From NCBI GenBank assembly GCA_038106185.1, contig JAYODE010000003.1, forward strand, positions 62,001 through 126,000: a stretch of DNA of 64,000 nucleotides, in the 5' to 3' direction. The translations under genes were made by a program, and so were the position numbers. The notes beneath the pieces are model-generated. The model saw only the letters and a list, made by a program, of their open reading frames with translations, searched no databases and was not told the DNA's origin. Within the stretch, counting starts at the first letter, position 1. The number at the start of each line of letters is the position of its first letter. This stretch comes from UBA4582 sp038106185. GTDB taxonomy: Bacteria > Pseudomonadota > Gammaproteobacteria > Pseudomonadales > Azotimanducaceae. Positions 52,623 to 62,792 of the stretch are shown in pieces.

Positions 52623-53905
52623 TATCGCTGAAACTCCGCTAGTCCCCTGAACATCGCATGGGACTGGTCTTCGATTCGCAATAGCCGGTTATATTTTGCG
52701 ACTCGGTCAGACCGACACAGGGAGCCTGTTTTTATCTGACCCGCCGCCGTCGCTACCGCCAAATCAGCAATGGTTGTGTCCTCAGTTTCCCCGGAGCGAT
52801 GGGAAATCACCACACTATAGCCGGCAGCTTTCGCCATATGGATCGCTTCAAGGGTTTCAGTAAGCGTGCCTATTTGATTCAACTTGATCAAAATCGAATT
52901 GCCAATGCCCTGCTCAATACCACGACGCAAAATTTTAGCATTGGTGACGAACAAATCGTCACCAACCAACTGCAGGCGCTTGCCGAGCTTCTGAGTCAAC
53001 AGAGCCCATCCCGCCCAGTCGCTCTCGTCCATGCCATCCTCAATGGAGAGGATGGGGTAGCGATCGGCTAAACCTACCAGGTAATCGCTGAAGCCATCGG
53101 CGTCAAACTCTCGCCCCTCACCAGAGAGATGATATTTGCCGTTCGAATAAAACTCTGACGCGGCACAATCAAGACCCAGATAGACATCTTTGCCTGGCAC
53201 ATAGCCGGCCTTTTGAATGGCCTCCATAATCACTTCAAGAGCCGCCTCGTTGCTGGGGAGATTCGGCGCAAACCCGCCTTCATCACCGACCGCAGTACTG
53301 AGACCGCGGGCTGCGAGGATAGCCTTTAAGGTTTGGAATATTTCTGCGCCACAACGAATGGCCTCCGAAAAGTTCGCAACGCCTACCGGCAGAATCATAA
53401 ACTCCTGAATATCGACGTTATTATCAGCGTGTTCACCACCGTTAATAATATTCATCATTGGTACTGGCATACTGTAGCGTCCGGGACTGCCGTCTAACTC
53501 TGCCAGATATTCATACAACGCCATCTTTTTAGCCTGCGCTGCGGCGTTGGCGATGGCCAAGGACACTGCCAATATGGCATTAGCACCCAGCTTTGCCTTG
53601 TTTTCTGTACCGTCAAGGGCCAGCATTTTTTCATCCAGCTCTCGCTGATTCTCAACATCGAGGCCGAGCAGCGCGGGCCGAATTTCGGCATTCACGTTGG
53701 CGACCGCAGTCAAAACGCCCTTGCCCAGATAGCGCGCCGGATCCTTGTCACGCAGTTCCAGCGCTTCTCTGGAGCCGGTTGAGGCACCGGACGGCACGCA
53801 AGCAGAGCCAACGACTCCGGTTTCAAGTTCAACCTCAGCCTCTACCGTTGGGTTACCCCGTGAGTCCAGAATTTCCCTGGCGCGAATGTCTACTATCTCA
53901 GTCAT
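52622..53905 (-). CDS. eno: Enolase
   Basis: 427 residues from the ATG at 53905, which gives the standard N-terminus MTEIVDIRAREILDSRGNPT. Active-site signatures SGASTGSREALELR, GDEGGFAPNL, DDLFVTN and VISHRSGETEDT are intact. It makes phosphoenolpyruvate from 2-phosphoglycerate. kdsA lies 67 bp upstream; ftsB follows directly. Confidence 0.98.
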   Translation of the reverse strand: MTEIVDIRAREILDSRGNPTVEAEVELETGVVGSACVPSGASTGSREALELRDKDPARYLGKGVLTAVANVNAEIRPALLGLDVENQRELDEKMLALDGTENKAKLGANAILAVSLAIANAAAQAKKMALYEYLAELDGSPGRYSMPVPMMNIINGGEHADNNVDIQEFMILPVGVANFSEAIRCGAEIFQTLKAILAARGLSTAVGDEGGFAPNLPSNEAALEVIMEAIQKAGYVPGKDVYLGLDCAASEFYSNGKYHLSGEGREFDADGFSDYLVGLADRYPILSIEDGMDESDWAGWALLTQKLGKRLQLVGDDLFVTNAKILRRGIEQGIGNSILIKLNQIGTLTETLEAIHMAKAAGYSVVISHRSGETEDTTIADLAVATAAGQIKTGSLCRSDRVAKYNRLLRIEDQSHAMFRGLAEFQR

Positions 53906-53972
53906 CTTTTTCGAGTTTCCTTTTACTGTCAGACCGCTCCAGCCTTCGCCGCTCAATTGCGCCGACCTTAAG

Positions 53973-54791
53973 TCAATCGATTGATTTCACAACCTTGTCA
54001 ACTCGCATCAACAGGGTCAACAAAGCCTGCATTTGCCCCAAAGGCCAGGAGTTAGGGCCATCGCTCAAGGCCTTGTCTGGATCAGGATGGGTTTCCATGA
54101 ACAAGCCATGAACTCCGACCGCTGTCGCGGCGCGGGCCAGTACTGGCACCATTTCCCGTTGACCACCCGAAGAGCTACCCTGACCACCGGGAAGCTGGAC
54201 GCTATGGGTTGCATCGAACACCACCGGGCAGCCTGTCTCGGCCTTCATGACCGCCAAAGAACGCATATCGGACACCAGGTTGTTATAGCCAAAGCTGACC
54301 CCTCGCTCACAGACCATAATATTTTCATTCCCTGTGGCCTTGGCCTTCTCCACCACATGCTTCATATCCCAGGGTGCAAGGAACTGGCCCTTTTTAATAT
54401 TGACCGGAAGACCTGTGGCAGCTACTCGCTGAATAAATTCGGTCTGCCGACACAGGAAGGCCGGCGTTTGCAGAACCGATACCACCTCTGCGACTTCATC
54501 CAGTGGCGTACCATCATGGACGTCGGTGAGCACCGGAATGTCCAGCTCTTGCTTGACCTTTTGTAAAATCTTCAGTCCAGCGGCTATGCCAGGGCCTCGA
54601 TAGCTGGCATGCGACGAGCGATTCGCCTTGTCAAAGGACGACTTGTAGATCAAATGAATGCCCAGGTTGGCACAGATCTCTTTGAGTTGTGCTGCAGTAT
54701 CCATTGCCATCTGCTCTGACTCGATGACGCAGGTGCCCGCAATCAAAAAGAACGGCGTTGTTTCTCCAATTTCGTAGCCACATAAGTTCAT
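53973..54791 (-). CDS. kdsA: 3-deoxy-D-manno-octulosonate 8-phosphate synthase
   Basis: 272 residues. PEP- and arabinose-5-phosphate-binding motifs FFLIAGTCVIESE, YKSSFDKANRSS, CERGVSFGYNNLVSDMRSL and DATHSVQLPGGQ are present; the family has metal-dependent and metal-independent types and this one was not resolved. It makes the KDO precursor of lipopolysaccharide, consistent with a Gram-negative cell. Confidence 0.97.
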   Translation of the reverse strand: MNLCGYEIGETTPFFLIAGTCVIESEQMAMDTAAQLKEICANLGIHLIYKSSFDKANRSSHASYRGPGIAAGLKILQKVKQELDIPVLTDVHDGTPLDEVAEVVSVLQTPAFLCRQTEFIQRVAATGLPVNIKKGQFLAPWDMKHVVEKAKATGNENIMVCERGVSFGYNNLVSDMRSLAVMKAETGCPVVFDATHSVQLPGGQGSSSGGQREMVPVLARAATAVGVHGLFMETHPDPDKALSDGPNSWPLGQMQALLTLLMRVDKVVKSID

Positions 54792-54852
54792 CTTGATAGT
54801 TGCCCTGCCTAGTTAACGGTCAATTGCTGTTATTTAAACCTGTTGTAACAGG

Positions 54853-56502
54853 CTAGCTCGCTTTGTCGTTTAAAGCCGCCAGGTTGTGTCGAGCCAAACC
54901 GGCTCGGATGAAGTCTATAAACAAGGGGTGACCATCCCGAGGGGTGGAGGTAAATTCTGGATGAAACTGGCAGGCGACAAACCAGGGATGATCCATCACC
55001 TCGATGACCTCTACCAGATCGTCCTTTTTAGAGCGCCCGGCAATCCGTAAACCGGCATCTTCTAACTTGCCGACATAATTTTCATTCACCTCGTATCGAT
55101 GCCGATGGCGCTCGCTGATCACCTCTTTACCGTAGATCCTATGGGTCAGTGAGTCAGCTGTCAGGACACATTCCTGCTCACCCATCCGCATGGTTCCCCC
55201 TAGATCAGATTGTGCAGTACGGGTCTCAACTGCACCGGCCGAGGTAATCCAATCCGTGATCAAGGCGATAACAGGATAGGGCGTGGCGCTGTCATTTTCC
55301 GTCGTATTGGCATTTTCCAGGCCCACGACATTTCGAGCAAAATCAATAACAGCCGCGTGCAGGCCATAACAGATGCCCAGGTACGGAATTTTTTCTTCTC
55401 GAGCATACCTTGCCGCCGCTATCTTGCCCTCGAAACCTCGAGAGCCAAAGCCGCCAGGTACCAGGATAGCATCAGCGCCAGCCAGAATGCCGACGCCCTT
55501 GCGAGTCACTTCCTCCGAGTCCACAAATGAGACCTTGACTCGAGTCTGGGTGTGAATGCCGGCATGCGTCACCGCCTCATTGAGAGATTTGTAGGCATCA
55601 AGCAGATCCATATATTTACCGACCATACACAAGTTGATGGTATGCAGCGGGCTGTTCTGAGCCTTGACGACCTGGTCCCACTCACTCAAATCAGCAGGCG
55701 GGCACGCCAAATGAAACTTATGAACTACGATCTCGTCAAGCTTCTGGGCGTGGAGCAGTGAAGGAATCTGATAGATGGACGGCAAATCAATCAGTGGAAT
55801 GACTGCGCGAGTCTCGACGTTGGTAAATAATGCAATTTTTTCTCGCGCCGACTCGCCAATCTCATGATCAGACCGAACTATCAAAACATCGGGCTGGAGT
55901 CCTATAGAGCGCATTTCCTTGACCGAATGCTGAGTTGGCTTGGTTTTAGTTTCACCAGCGGTCGCAATATAGGGCACCAGAGTCAAATGGATGAACATGG
56001 CCTGATCCGACCCTACCTCAAACCGCAATTGCCGGGCAGCCTCCAGGAACGGCTGGGATTCGATGTCGCCGACCGTGCCACCGATTTCAACGATCGCAAC
56101 ATCACTACCCTCGGCTCCAGCGATCACCCTGCGCTTGATTTCGTCGGTAATGTGCGGAATGACCTGGATGGTGGCGCCTAGATAGTCGCCTCTTCGCTCT
56201 CTGGCGATGACGTCGGCATAGACCTGACCCGTCGTGAAATTGTTTTTACGCCCCATCGTGGTTCGAATGAAGCGCTCATAATGACCCAAATCCAGGTCTG
56301 TCTCGGTACCATCGGCTGTGACAAAGACCTCACCGTGCTGCAACGGGCTCATGGTACCCGGATCGACGTTAATATACGGGTCGAGCTTGAGCATGGTGAT
56401 TTTCAGCCCGCGGGCTTCAAGAATCGCGCCCAGAGAGGCGGCGGCTATGCCCTTCCCCAACGAGGAAACGACACCACCGGTAACGAAAATATAGCGAGAC
56501 AT
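54853..56502 (-). CDS. pyrG: CTP synthase
   Basis: 549 residues. N-terminal synthase domain (YIFVTGGVVSSLGKGIAAAS at the start, with P-loop SSLGKG) and C-terminal glutamine amidotransferase domain with the Cys of LGICYG and His-Glu of QFHPEFTS. It turns UTP into CTP with glutamine nitrogen. Positioned between tilS and kdsA, as in relatives. Confidence 0.98.
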   Translation of the reverse strand: MSRYIFVTGGVVSSLGKGIAAASLGAILEARGLKITMLKLDPYINVDPGTMSPLQHGEVFVTADGTETDLDLGHYERFIRTTMGRKNNFTTGQVYADVIARERRGDYLGATIQVIPHITDEIKRRVIAGAEGSDVAIVEIGGTVGDIESQPFLEAARQLRFEVGSDQAMFIHLTLVPYIATAGETKTKPTQHSVKEMRSIGLQPDVLIVRSDHEIGESAREKIALFTNVETRAVIPLIDLPSIYQIPSLLHAQKLDEIVVHKFHLACPPADLSEWDQVVKAQNSPLHTINLCMVGKYMDLLDAYKSLNEAVTHAGIHTQTRVKVSFVDSEEVTRKGVGILAGADAILVPGGFGSRGFEGKIAAARYAREEKIPYLGICYGLHAAVIDFARNVVGLENANTTENDSATPYPVIALITDWITSAGAVETRTAQSDLGGTMRMGEQECVLTADSLTHRIYGKEVISERHRHRYEVNENYVGKLEDAGLRIAGRSKKDDLVEVIEVMDHPWFVACQFHPEFTSTPRDGHPLFIDFIRAGLARHNLAALNDKAS

Positions 56503-56631
56503 TTACCTTCCATCCGGAAATTTGATGGTTGAAAGGGCTCAACCAAGATGGGATTCTAGGGTAACACTGACAACCTTCTCGCTCAATGCGAAAATTGCGA
56601 GGAAGGCGAAAATTCGCCCTGATTCTACGTT

Positions 56632-57978
56632 TTAAAGACGATATCGGTCCTCAATCTCAAACTCAAACACCCAGCCCCACTGGTCCCCGGTGGCTTCATG
56701 CAGACTGCTGACCATGCTTGAAACATGCCAGTCGGGCAGGCCCGCAATAGCGATCAACTCGCCCTCAAGATAGATTAACGGCAGCCTATCCCGCAACCAA
56801 GTCGGGACATGGCATTCCTGCAGCAGCTTTTTGAGTGAACGGTTTCGTCCCAGCTGAAAGGATTCGCCGCCGCACCGACCACGAACCTCAAGTCGGTCAA
56901 GGTCGCTGATCCGCAAACCTCGGCCTTGCTGACGAGTGCAAACAAGCGCACCACCCTGGACAGTGACAGGCGCACCACCGCTCAAATAAAAAGGTCCCTG
57001 ATCAATCGCCGGCAACCCGCGCAACAAATAGAGCCCTTGGCGAAAACGTTTGAACAGCCCGCCTTGCCATCGCATCTCTGGCAGGGTATCTGATTTTGCC
57101 GCCAGAAATAGTCGTAGCCCTTCCTCGAGCAAACCTGCCGACGGGTAAGGCAGTTGATAACGAGCCAACCAGGCTATGAGAAGATTTTTTTGCCGAGCGG
57201 GCGACAGACTCGAAAAACCATTCAGGCAGATACCGCCCCATTCGTTCCGTAGCCTTTCCTGGTCAGTTCTCGCCACATCTTCCAGCAACAGAATTGCCTC
57301 GGCGTCACGTTGCAGACTCGTTACCAAACTCGACTTGAGTGAAGGCCAACGACGCTCCAGTTGAGGGATCAGCGTATGACGCAGATAATTGCGAGACATT
57401 GCCTGATCCAAATTGCTCTCATCCTCGATCCAACTCAACCCGCTCTGTTGAGCGTATGCAAGGATGCGGGCTCGACTGACTGTTAACAACGGACGTAGCA
57501 GACTGGCCTGACCAATTTGGCGTTTTACCGGCATTCCCTGTAAACCGAATCGGCCGCTACCGCGAAAAAGTTGAAAGAGAGCCGTTTCAACCTGGTCGTC
57601 TTGATGCTGACCCAGTAGTAGCAGGTCGCCTTTCTCAAGCAGATGGGCAAACGCGCCGTATCGAGCACGGCGGGCATTGTCTTCCAAGTTACCTTCACGT
57701 TGCACATGCAGCGTCACTGTGGCGAAAGCTACTCCGAGATCATCACAGACCTGTCGACAGTGATTTTGCCAAGCGCTCGCCTGCGGACTGAGGCCGTGGT
57801 TGACATGGAAAGCCAACAACTTATGACGCAGGCCAAGCTCACACAAACTCGCCAGCAAGACGTGGGAGTCCACCCCACCGCTGTAGCCGACAACCAATCG
57901 CTGATAAACAGGATCCGCGCATTGTGCGCGCACATTCGCGTCAAGCAGGCCAGTTTTCGGCCTATCATCGCCGGTCAT
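56632..57978 (-). CDS. tilS: tRNA(Ile)-lysidine synthetase
   Basis: 448 residues. The PP-loop ATP-binding motif VVGYSGGVDSH is near residue 30, followed by FHVNHGLSPQA and GQHQDDQVETALFQLFRGSG, then the TilS C-terminal domains (SFQLGRNRSLKKLLQE). It makes lysidine at position 34 of the AUA-reading tRNA-Ile. In Pseudomonas and many relatives accA lies between dnaE and tilS; here the two are only 30 bp apart. Confidence 0.95.
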   Translation of the reverse strand: MTGDDRPKTGLLDANVRAQCADPVYQRLVVGYSGGVDSHVLLASLCELGLRHKLLAFHVNHGLSPQASAWQNHCRQVCDDLGVAFATVTLHVQREGNLEDNARRARYGAFAHLLEKGDLLLLGQHQDDQVETALFQLFRGSGRFGLQGMPVKRQIGQASLLRPLLTVSRARILAYAQQSGLSWIEDESNLDQAMSRNYLRHTLIPQLERRWPSLKSSLVTSLQRDAEAILLLEDVARTDQERLRNEWGGICLNGFSSLSPARQKNLLIAWLARYQLPYPSAGLLEEGLRLFLAAKSDTLPEMRWQGGLFKRFRQGLYLLRGLPAIDQGPFYLSGGAPVTVQGGALVCTRQQGRGLRISDLDRLEVRGRCGGESFQLGRNRSLKKLLQECHVPTWLRDRLPLIYLEGELIAIAGLPDWHVSSMVSSLHEATGDQWGWVFEFEIEDRYRL

Positions 57979-58008
57979 AAGACTTGAGGGCCGAGGATCG
58001 GCCTAGCA

Positions 58009-61000
58009 TCAGTAATCCAGAGATACTCGATCTGCGCCATAGCAATCTCGCAAGTTTTGGATCAACTCATCCGCCGGCAAGACTCGCCAATCATCACCGA
58101 GGATGACCTCCGCCTGCGCATCCTGGCGAATGTACGCCACCGCAACCTGACAACCCTGACCTGGCTTACCGCGATAGGGTGCCAGCAGACTCGCCAGTTG
58201 CGTCGTAAAGTCACCCTCCAACGCGCCCCCACTCAGGCACAAACGCAGACGCTTGATGCTGCGCTCTCTGGCATCCACCAGATCGAGCACTTCACTTGCT
58301 CGCATGCGCATGCCACCGGTAAATTCGTCTGCCATGGCAGCGCCCTTGACGATGATCACGGCATCCTTTTGTAGTTTCCCGTGATTGGCATCATAGAGGT
58401 CGGCAAACACCGATACTTCAATCCGTCCGGTCCTGTCGTCCAGGGTGACAAAGGCAATCGTCTCGCCTTTTCGACTTTTCATAGTACGCATGCCAACGAT
58501 CAAACCCGCGACTGTTTGAGCATCTTTACCAGGACGCAAATCGACGATTTTCGTCTTTGCCAGATGCTTTAGTTCGCCCCGATACATATCAATGGGGTGG
58601 CCGGTTAGATACAAGCCCAGAGTGTCACGTTCTCTGTTTAACCGTTCCTTGAGGTTCATGCAGCGCAGTTGCTTGAGATTCTGATAGCGACTACCGCCCT
58701 CACTGTCGACCAACATCTCATCACCGAACAGATCTGCTGAACCGCTGTCTTGATTTCTGGATTTTTGTTCGGCGAGCTTCACCGCATCATCTTTGTTTAA
58801 AAATAACAGGCTGCGTTTAAAGTCAAGCGAGACAGCATCGCTGGGCACCAGGTCATCATCGACCAGCTGATCTAGTGCGCCACTACCGATCAGCGCCTCA
58901 ATCGCCCGCTTATTGATTTTGCGCGAGTCCACGCGTTCACAGAGATCATACACATCAGTGAAACGACCACCCCGTCGTGCCGCGACCAGTGCTTCAATCG
59001 GACCTTCACCCAAACCTTTAATGGCCCCCAGCCCGTAGACAATTGACAGGGGTGCGTCAGCAACGAAACGAAACTCCCCTCGATTCACGTCGGGTGGCGA
59101 CATGGCGATGCCCATTTCACGACACTCTTCGATGTTGATGACGACCTTGTCTGTGGTCTGCATATCGGCAGACAGCACAGCCGCCATGAAGTCTGCTGGA
59201 TAGTAGTGTTTCAGCCAGGCAGTCTGGTACGCGATCTTGGCATAGGCCACCGAGTGCGGTTTATTAAAACCGTAGCCGGCAAATTTTTCCATCATGTCAA
59301 AAATATACGCGGCTTGCCTTTCTTCGACCCCATTTCGGGCCGCACCGGCAACAAATATTTCTCGTTGCTTAGCCATCTCCTCGGGCTTTTTCTTACCCAT
59401 AGCTCGACGCAGCAGGTCGGCATCAGCAAGCGAGTAACCCGCCAGGATTTGCGCTATCTGCATGACTTGCTCTTGATAGAGCATCACACCGTAAGTACCC
59501 TCAAGCACTTTTTTCAAACTCGGATGCAGATAGTCAACTTCATCAATACCGTGCTTTCGACGTATAAAATCGTCGGCCAACTGCATGGGGCCGGGGCGAA
59601 ATAGCGCCACCAGCGCCACTATGTCATCAAAACGGCTGGGTTTGACCTTTTTCATCAAGTCCTTCATGCCACGGGACTCAAGCTGAAATACGGCAGTTGT
59701 CTTCGCCTGCTTAAGGTCCTCGTAGATGGCACCGTCTTCCAGGTTCAGACTCTCTATATCGAGGGGTTCCTGACCCTGACTTGCGCGCTTCTGGTTGATA
59801 CTCTTGAGGGCATTATCAAGAATGGTCAAGGTTCTCAGACCGAGAAAGTCAAATTTCACCAGACCTGCCTGCTCGACATCATCCTTGTCGAACTGCGTCA
59901 TGAAATTGCCGCCAGTATCGTCACAATAGATGGGTGAAAAATCACTGATCTTGGTGGGCGCTATGACCACTCCGCCGGCATGCCTGCCGACATTTCGGGT
60001 CAGGCCCTCAAGCTTGAAGGCCATATCCATAATCTCCTGGGCCTCCTCGCTGGTTCTGATAAATTCAACCAGCAAAGGCTCGTCGTCCAGCGCCTTTTGC
60101 AGGGTCATACCAGGATCAAAGGGAATCAGCTTAGAGAGCTTGTCGGCGAGACCGTAGGCCTTACCCTGCACTCGTGCAACGTCGCGCACTACCGCCTTGG
60201 CAGCCATTGTACCGAACGTAATAATCTGTGAAACGGCGTTTCGACCATAACGCTCGGTCACGTGTTGAATGACTCGATCACGACCATCCATACAAAAATC
60301 GATATCGAAGTCAGGCAGAGACACCCGCTCGGGATTCAGAAAACGTTCAAACAGTAAGTCGTATTCCAGCGGGTCTATATCCGTAATCAACAGCGCATAG
60401 GCTACCAGAGAGCCGGCGCCGGAGCCCCGACCGGGACCGACCGGGATACCATTTTCTTTGCTCCACTTGATAAACTCCATTACGATCAGAAAGTATCCAG
60501 GAAAACCCATGTCGTTGATAACTTTGAGTTCAAACTCAAGGCGCTCATCATAAGGCTTGCGCCGTTCGGAGAATTCCATCGAATCGACATCGAAGATTTT
60601 TTTCAGGCGGAGATTGAGACCATCACGAGAAACCTCGCTGAAATACTCTTCAGTGGTGTAACCCGGCGGAATAGGATATTCAGGCAGATAGTAATTGCCC
60701 AAATCAACATCCACATTACAGCGACGAGCAATCTCAAGGGTATTTTCGATCGCTTCAGGAATATCAGCAAACAAGTCGCACATCTGCTGACTCGATTTCA
60801 AGTACTGCTGTTCCGAGTAACGGCGCTCGCGGCGCGGATCATCAAGGGTACGACTGTCATGAATACAGACCCGCACTTCATGGGCATCAAACTCTTCTTC
60901 GTCGATAAACCTCACATCGTTGGTGGCAACAACCGGCAGGTCTAACTCCAAAGCGAGCGTCACTGCCTTATAGACATGCTCCTCGTCGCGATCTCGACCC

Positions 61001-61524
61001 GTGCGTTGTAATTCCAGGTAATAACTGTTGGGGAAAATCGCCATCCAGGCTAGCGCCCTAGCCCTTGCCTCATCATATTTGCCTGCCAGCAGCGCACGAC
61101 CTACGTCGCCCTGTTGGGCCCCGGACAAAGCGATGAGGCCATCGCTTTGCGCGGCTATCCATTCGCGTCGAAGACTGACTTTACCGAGGGCCTGCCCCTC
61201 AAGATAGGCTCGTGACAGGAGTTCTGACAGGTTTCGGTAACCCTTCTCGTTACAAGCGAGCAGCACCAGGGGCGCGGTGCCCTCGTCACCATTGTCATCA
61301 AGGCTGTACTGAACCGAGACGTCACAGGCAATGATCGGCTTAACGCCGCCGTTGTTCGCCGCGTTGTAGAATTTCACTAATCCAAATAAATTATTACTGT
61401 CGGAGATTGCCACCGCCGGCATACCGTTAGCGGCCACCGCGGCAATCAGCGGCTTGATGCGCACCATACCATCGCTGAGTGAGTATTCAGAGTGCAACCG
61501 CAGATGGACAAAATTCGGGGACAT
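58009..61524 (-). CDS. dnaE: DNA polymerase III alpha subunit
   Basis: 1171 residues, the usual size of type-1 DnaE. N-terminal PHP domain (FVHLRLHSEYSLSDGMVRI), the polymerase aspartates in LPDFDIDFCMDGRDR, fingers motifs (GRHAGGVVIAP; YQEQVMQIAQ) and a late OB-fold region (MRTMKSRKGETIAFVTLDD). It is the replicative polymerase. It is the first gene visible in the long minus-strand run ending at nlpD. Confidence 0.98.
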   Translation of the reverse strand: MSPNFVHLRLHSEYSLSDGMVRIKPLIAAVAANGMPAVAISDSNNLFGLVKFYNAANNGGVKPIIACDVSVQYSLDDNGDEGTAPLVLLACNEKGYRNLSELLSRAYLEGQALGKVSLRREWIAAQSDGLIALSGAQQGDVGRALLAGKYDEARARALAWMAIFPNSYYLELQRTGRDRDEEHVYKAVTLALELDLPVVATNDVRFIDEEEFDAHEVRVCIHDSRTLDDPRRERRYSEQQYLKSSQQMCDLFADIPEAIENTLEIARRCNVDVDLGNYYLPEYPIPPGYTTEEYFSEVSRDGLNLRLKKIFDVDSMEFSERRKPYDERLEFELKVINDMGFPGYFLIVMEFIKWSKENGIPVGPGRGSGAGSLVAYALLITDIDPLEYDLLFERFLNPERVSLPDFDIDFCMDGRDRVIQHVTERYGRNAVSQIITFGTMAAKAVVRDVARVQGKAYGLADKLSKLIPFDPGMTLQKALDDEPLLVEFIRTSEEAQEIMDMAFKLEGLTRNVGRHAGGVVIAPTKISDFSPIYCDDTGGNFMTQFDKDDVEQAGLVKFDFLGLRTLTILDNALKSINQKRASQGQEPLDIESLNLEDGAIYEDLKQAKTTAVFQLESRGMKDLMKKVKPSRFDDIVALVALFRPGPMQLADDFIRRKHGIDEVDYLHPSLKKVLEGTYGVMLYQEQVMQIAQILAGYSLADADLLRRAMGKKKPEEMAKQREIFVAGAARNGVEERQAAYIFDMMEKFAGYGFNKPHSVAYAKIAYQTAWLKHYYPADFMAAVLSADMQTTDKVVINIEECREMGIAMSPPDVNRGEFRFVADAPLSIVYGLGAIKGLGEGPIEALVAARRGGRFTDVYDLCERVDSRKINKRAIEALIGSGALDQLVDDDLVPSDAVSLDFKRSLLFLNKDDAVKLAEQKSRNQDSGSADLFGDEMLVDSEGGSRYQNLKQLRCMNLKERLNRERDTLGLYLTGHPIDMYRGELKHLAKTKIVDLRPGKDAQTVAGLIVGMRTMKSRKGETIAFVTLDDRTGRIEVSVFADLYDANHGKLQKDAVIIVKGAAMADEFTGGMRMRASEVLDLVDARERSIKRLRLCLSGGALEGDFTTQLASLLAPYRGKPGQGCQVAVAYIRQDAQAEVILGDDWRVLPADELIQNLRDCYGADRVSLDY

Positions 61525-61800
61525 CAGGAAGTATCTGACTCCGTGAGGTGAGCTTGCGAGATGGATAGTGACCGATATAGTAAACGAAGTCTGGCAGCGC
61601 CGACAGGGTTAAAGCTGTCTAAATAAAAGAGGTTGATCATCATTTGATCCCTGCTTCGGCAACTTGCCTGCGCGCCGTCGCTGGCATCGGACCCTTGAGT
61701 GGCATCAGGATCAAGGATCTTGCTTTGAGCACTTTACAAGATTTTATTGTTGCCGCTAAAATTTTCGGGCTGGTACAGAATACAGCGATTATTTATTTTT

Positions 61801-61850
61801 AGGTCACGCCCGTTATGTTTAGGTCACGCCGATTAGATTTAGGTCATGCC
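61801..61850. repeat. 20-bp direct repeat, three starts
   Basis: The 10-mer aggtcacgcc begins at 61801, 61821 and 61841 (last copy with one change); the halves between are only partly similar. Confidence 0.75.
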
Positions 61851-61983
61851 AATGGTGCGCCTATCAATACAGCTGGTCCGCTCGTAAGTATTGCTTGCAT
61901 TGTGCCGCAACTCAAACACTTGGATTTACCCCGTCTGGATTTTTCTGCCGACGGTTACCCTTATCGTGCTCTTGCTGCTCGAA

Positions 61984-62055
61984 GCAGTGATCTAAGCAAT
62001 GATCTAAGCAATGATCTAAGCAATGATCTAAGCAATGATCTAAGCAATGATCGAA
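61984..62055. repeat. 12-bp tandem array, six copies
   Basis: Four perfect copies of gcaatgatctaa flanked by one changed copy on each side (gcagtgatctaa and gcaatgatcgaa). Confidence 0.95.
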
Positions 62056-62229
62056 GACACCAGCTTAGCGCTTTTTTTCAGGCGCTTATTGAGCAAAGGG
62101 TATCTCTGTTGGGATTAACCTTATGACAGATGATCGAGAAAGCTGTCAGAGCTGCGGCAGAAGACTGCTTAACGAGGATAACGCCGACGATTGAGTGACT
62201 GATGATCAAATGACTATGGGAGAGATGCG

Positions 62230-62436
62230 ATGGCAAAGACGACTGGACGGGTGAAGTGGTTTGACGAGAAAAAGGGCTTCGGCTTTATCGAACAAGAAAA
62301 TGGACCCGATGTTTTTGTCCACTTTCGAGCGATTCAATCCCCCGGATTTAAAACGCTGCTGGACGGACAGGAGGTTGAGTTTGAGATTGAGCAGGGTCAA
62401 AAAGGTCCTCAGGCCGTGAATGTCACGGTCAGGTAA
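62230..62436 (+). CDS. Cold-shock domain protein (CspA family)
   Basis: 68 residues, a single OB-fold cold-shock domain. RNP-1 is KKGFGFIE and RNP-2 is DVFVHF. It binds single-stranded RNA or DNA and may act as an RNA chaperone. GGGAGAG five bases before the ATG is a strong ribosome site. Which of the several Csp paralogues it represents cannot be told. Confidence 0.95.
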   Translation: MAKTTGRVKWFDEKKGFGFIEQENGPDVFVHFRAIQSPGFKTLLDGQEVEFEIEQGQKGPQAVNVTVR

Positions 62437-62535
62437 CTGGCACCCGGAGCGCAGTTGTCATCCGCGGGAGACTGTGGGTGCAAACGCGGCTGTTCGCGGC
62501 GAGACACTCCACTCAGAGGTTGGAAGTTCCTAACC

Positions 62536-62627
62536 TGAAAGCTGGGTCTATGAAAGCTGAGTTTCTGAAAGCTGGGCCTCTACAAGCTTCACGCCTGAGC
62601 GGCCTCTACAAGCTTAACGCCTGAGCG
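62536..62627. repeat. 15-bp and 26-bp repeats after the cold-shock gene
   Basis: tgaaagctg recurs at 62536, 62551 and 62566 (15-bp period), followed by two copies of a 26-bp unit beginning gcctctacaagctt at 62576 and 62602. A 100-N gap follows at 62662-62761. Confidence 0.8.
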
Positions 62628-62792
62628 CTGAAAAGCGGATGAAGGATAAGGTTCTTTCAGCNNNNNNNNNNNNNNNNNNNNNNNNNNNNNNNNNNNNNNN
62701 NNNNNNNNNNNNNNNNNNNNNNNNNNNNNNNNNNNNNNNNNNNNNNNNNNNNNNNNNNNNNGCGCCTTCGTTTTGCGCCTGCTATGCGCCCG

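Larger units (their letters stand above)
61525..62229. other. 705-bp spacer upstream of dnaE and the cold-shock gene
   Basis: It contains a 20-bp repeat (61801-61850) and a 12-bp array (61984-62055). A 103-codon plus frame at 61815-62126 simply reads through both arrays and has no ribosome site or family match. Promoters for dnaE (minus) and the cold-shock gene (plus) must lie here. Confidence 0.55.

Noticed and set aside
61815..62126. A 103-codon protein with DLSN repeats
   Set aside because: The frame only reads through the 20-bp and 12-bp arrays; no ribosome site, family match or conserved end was found.
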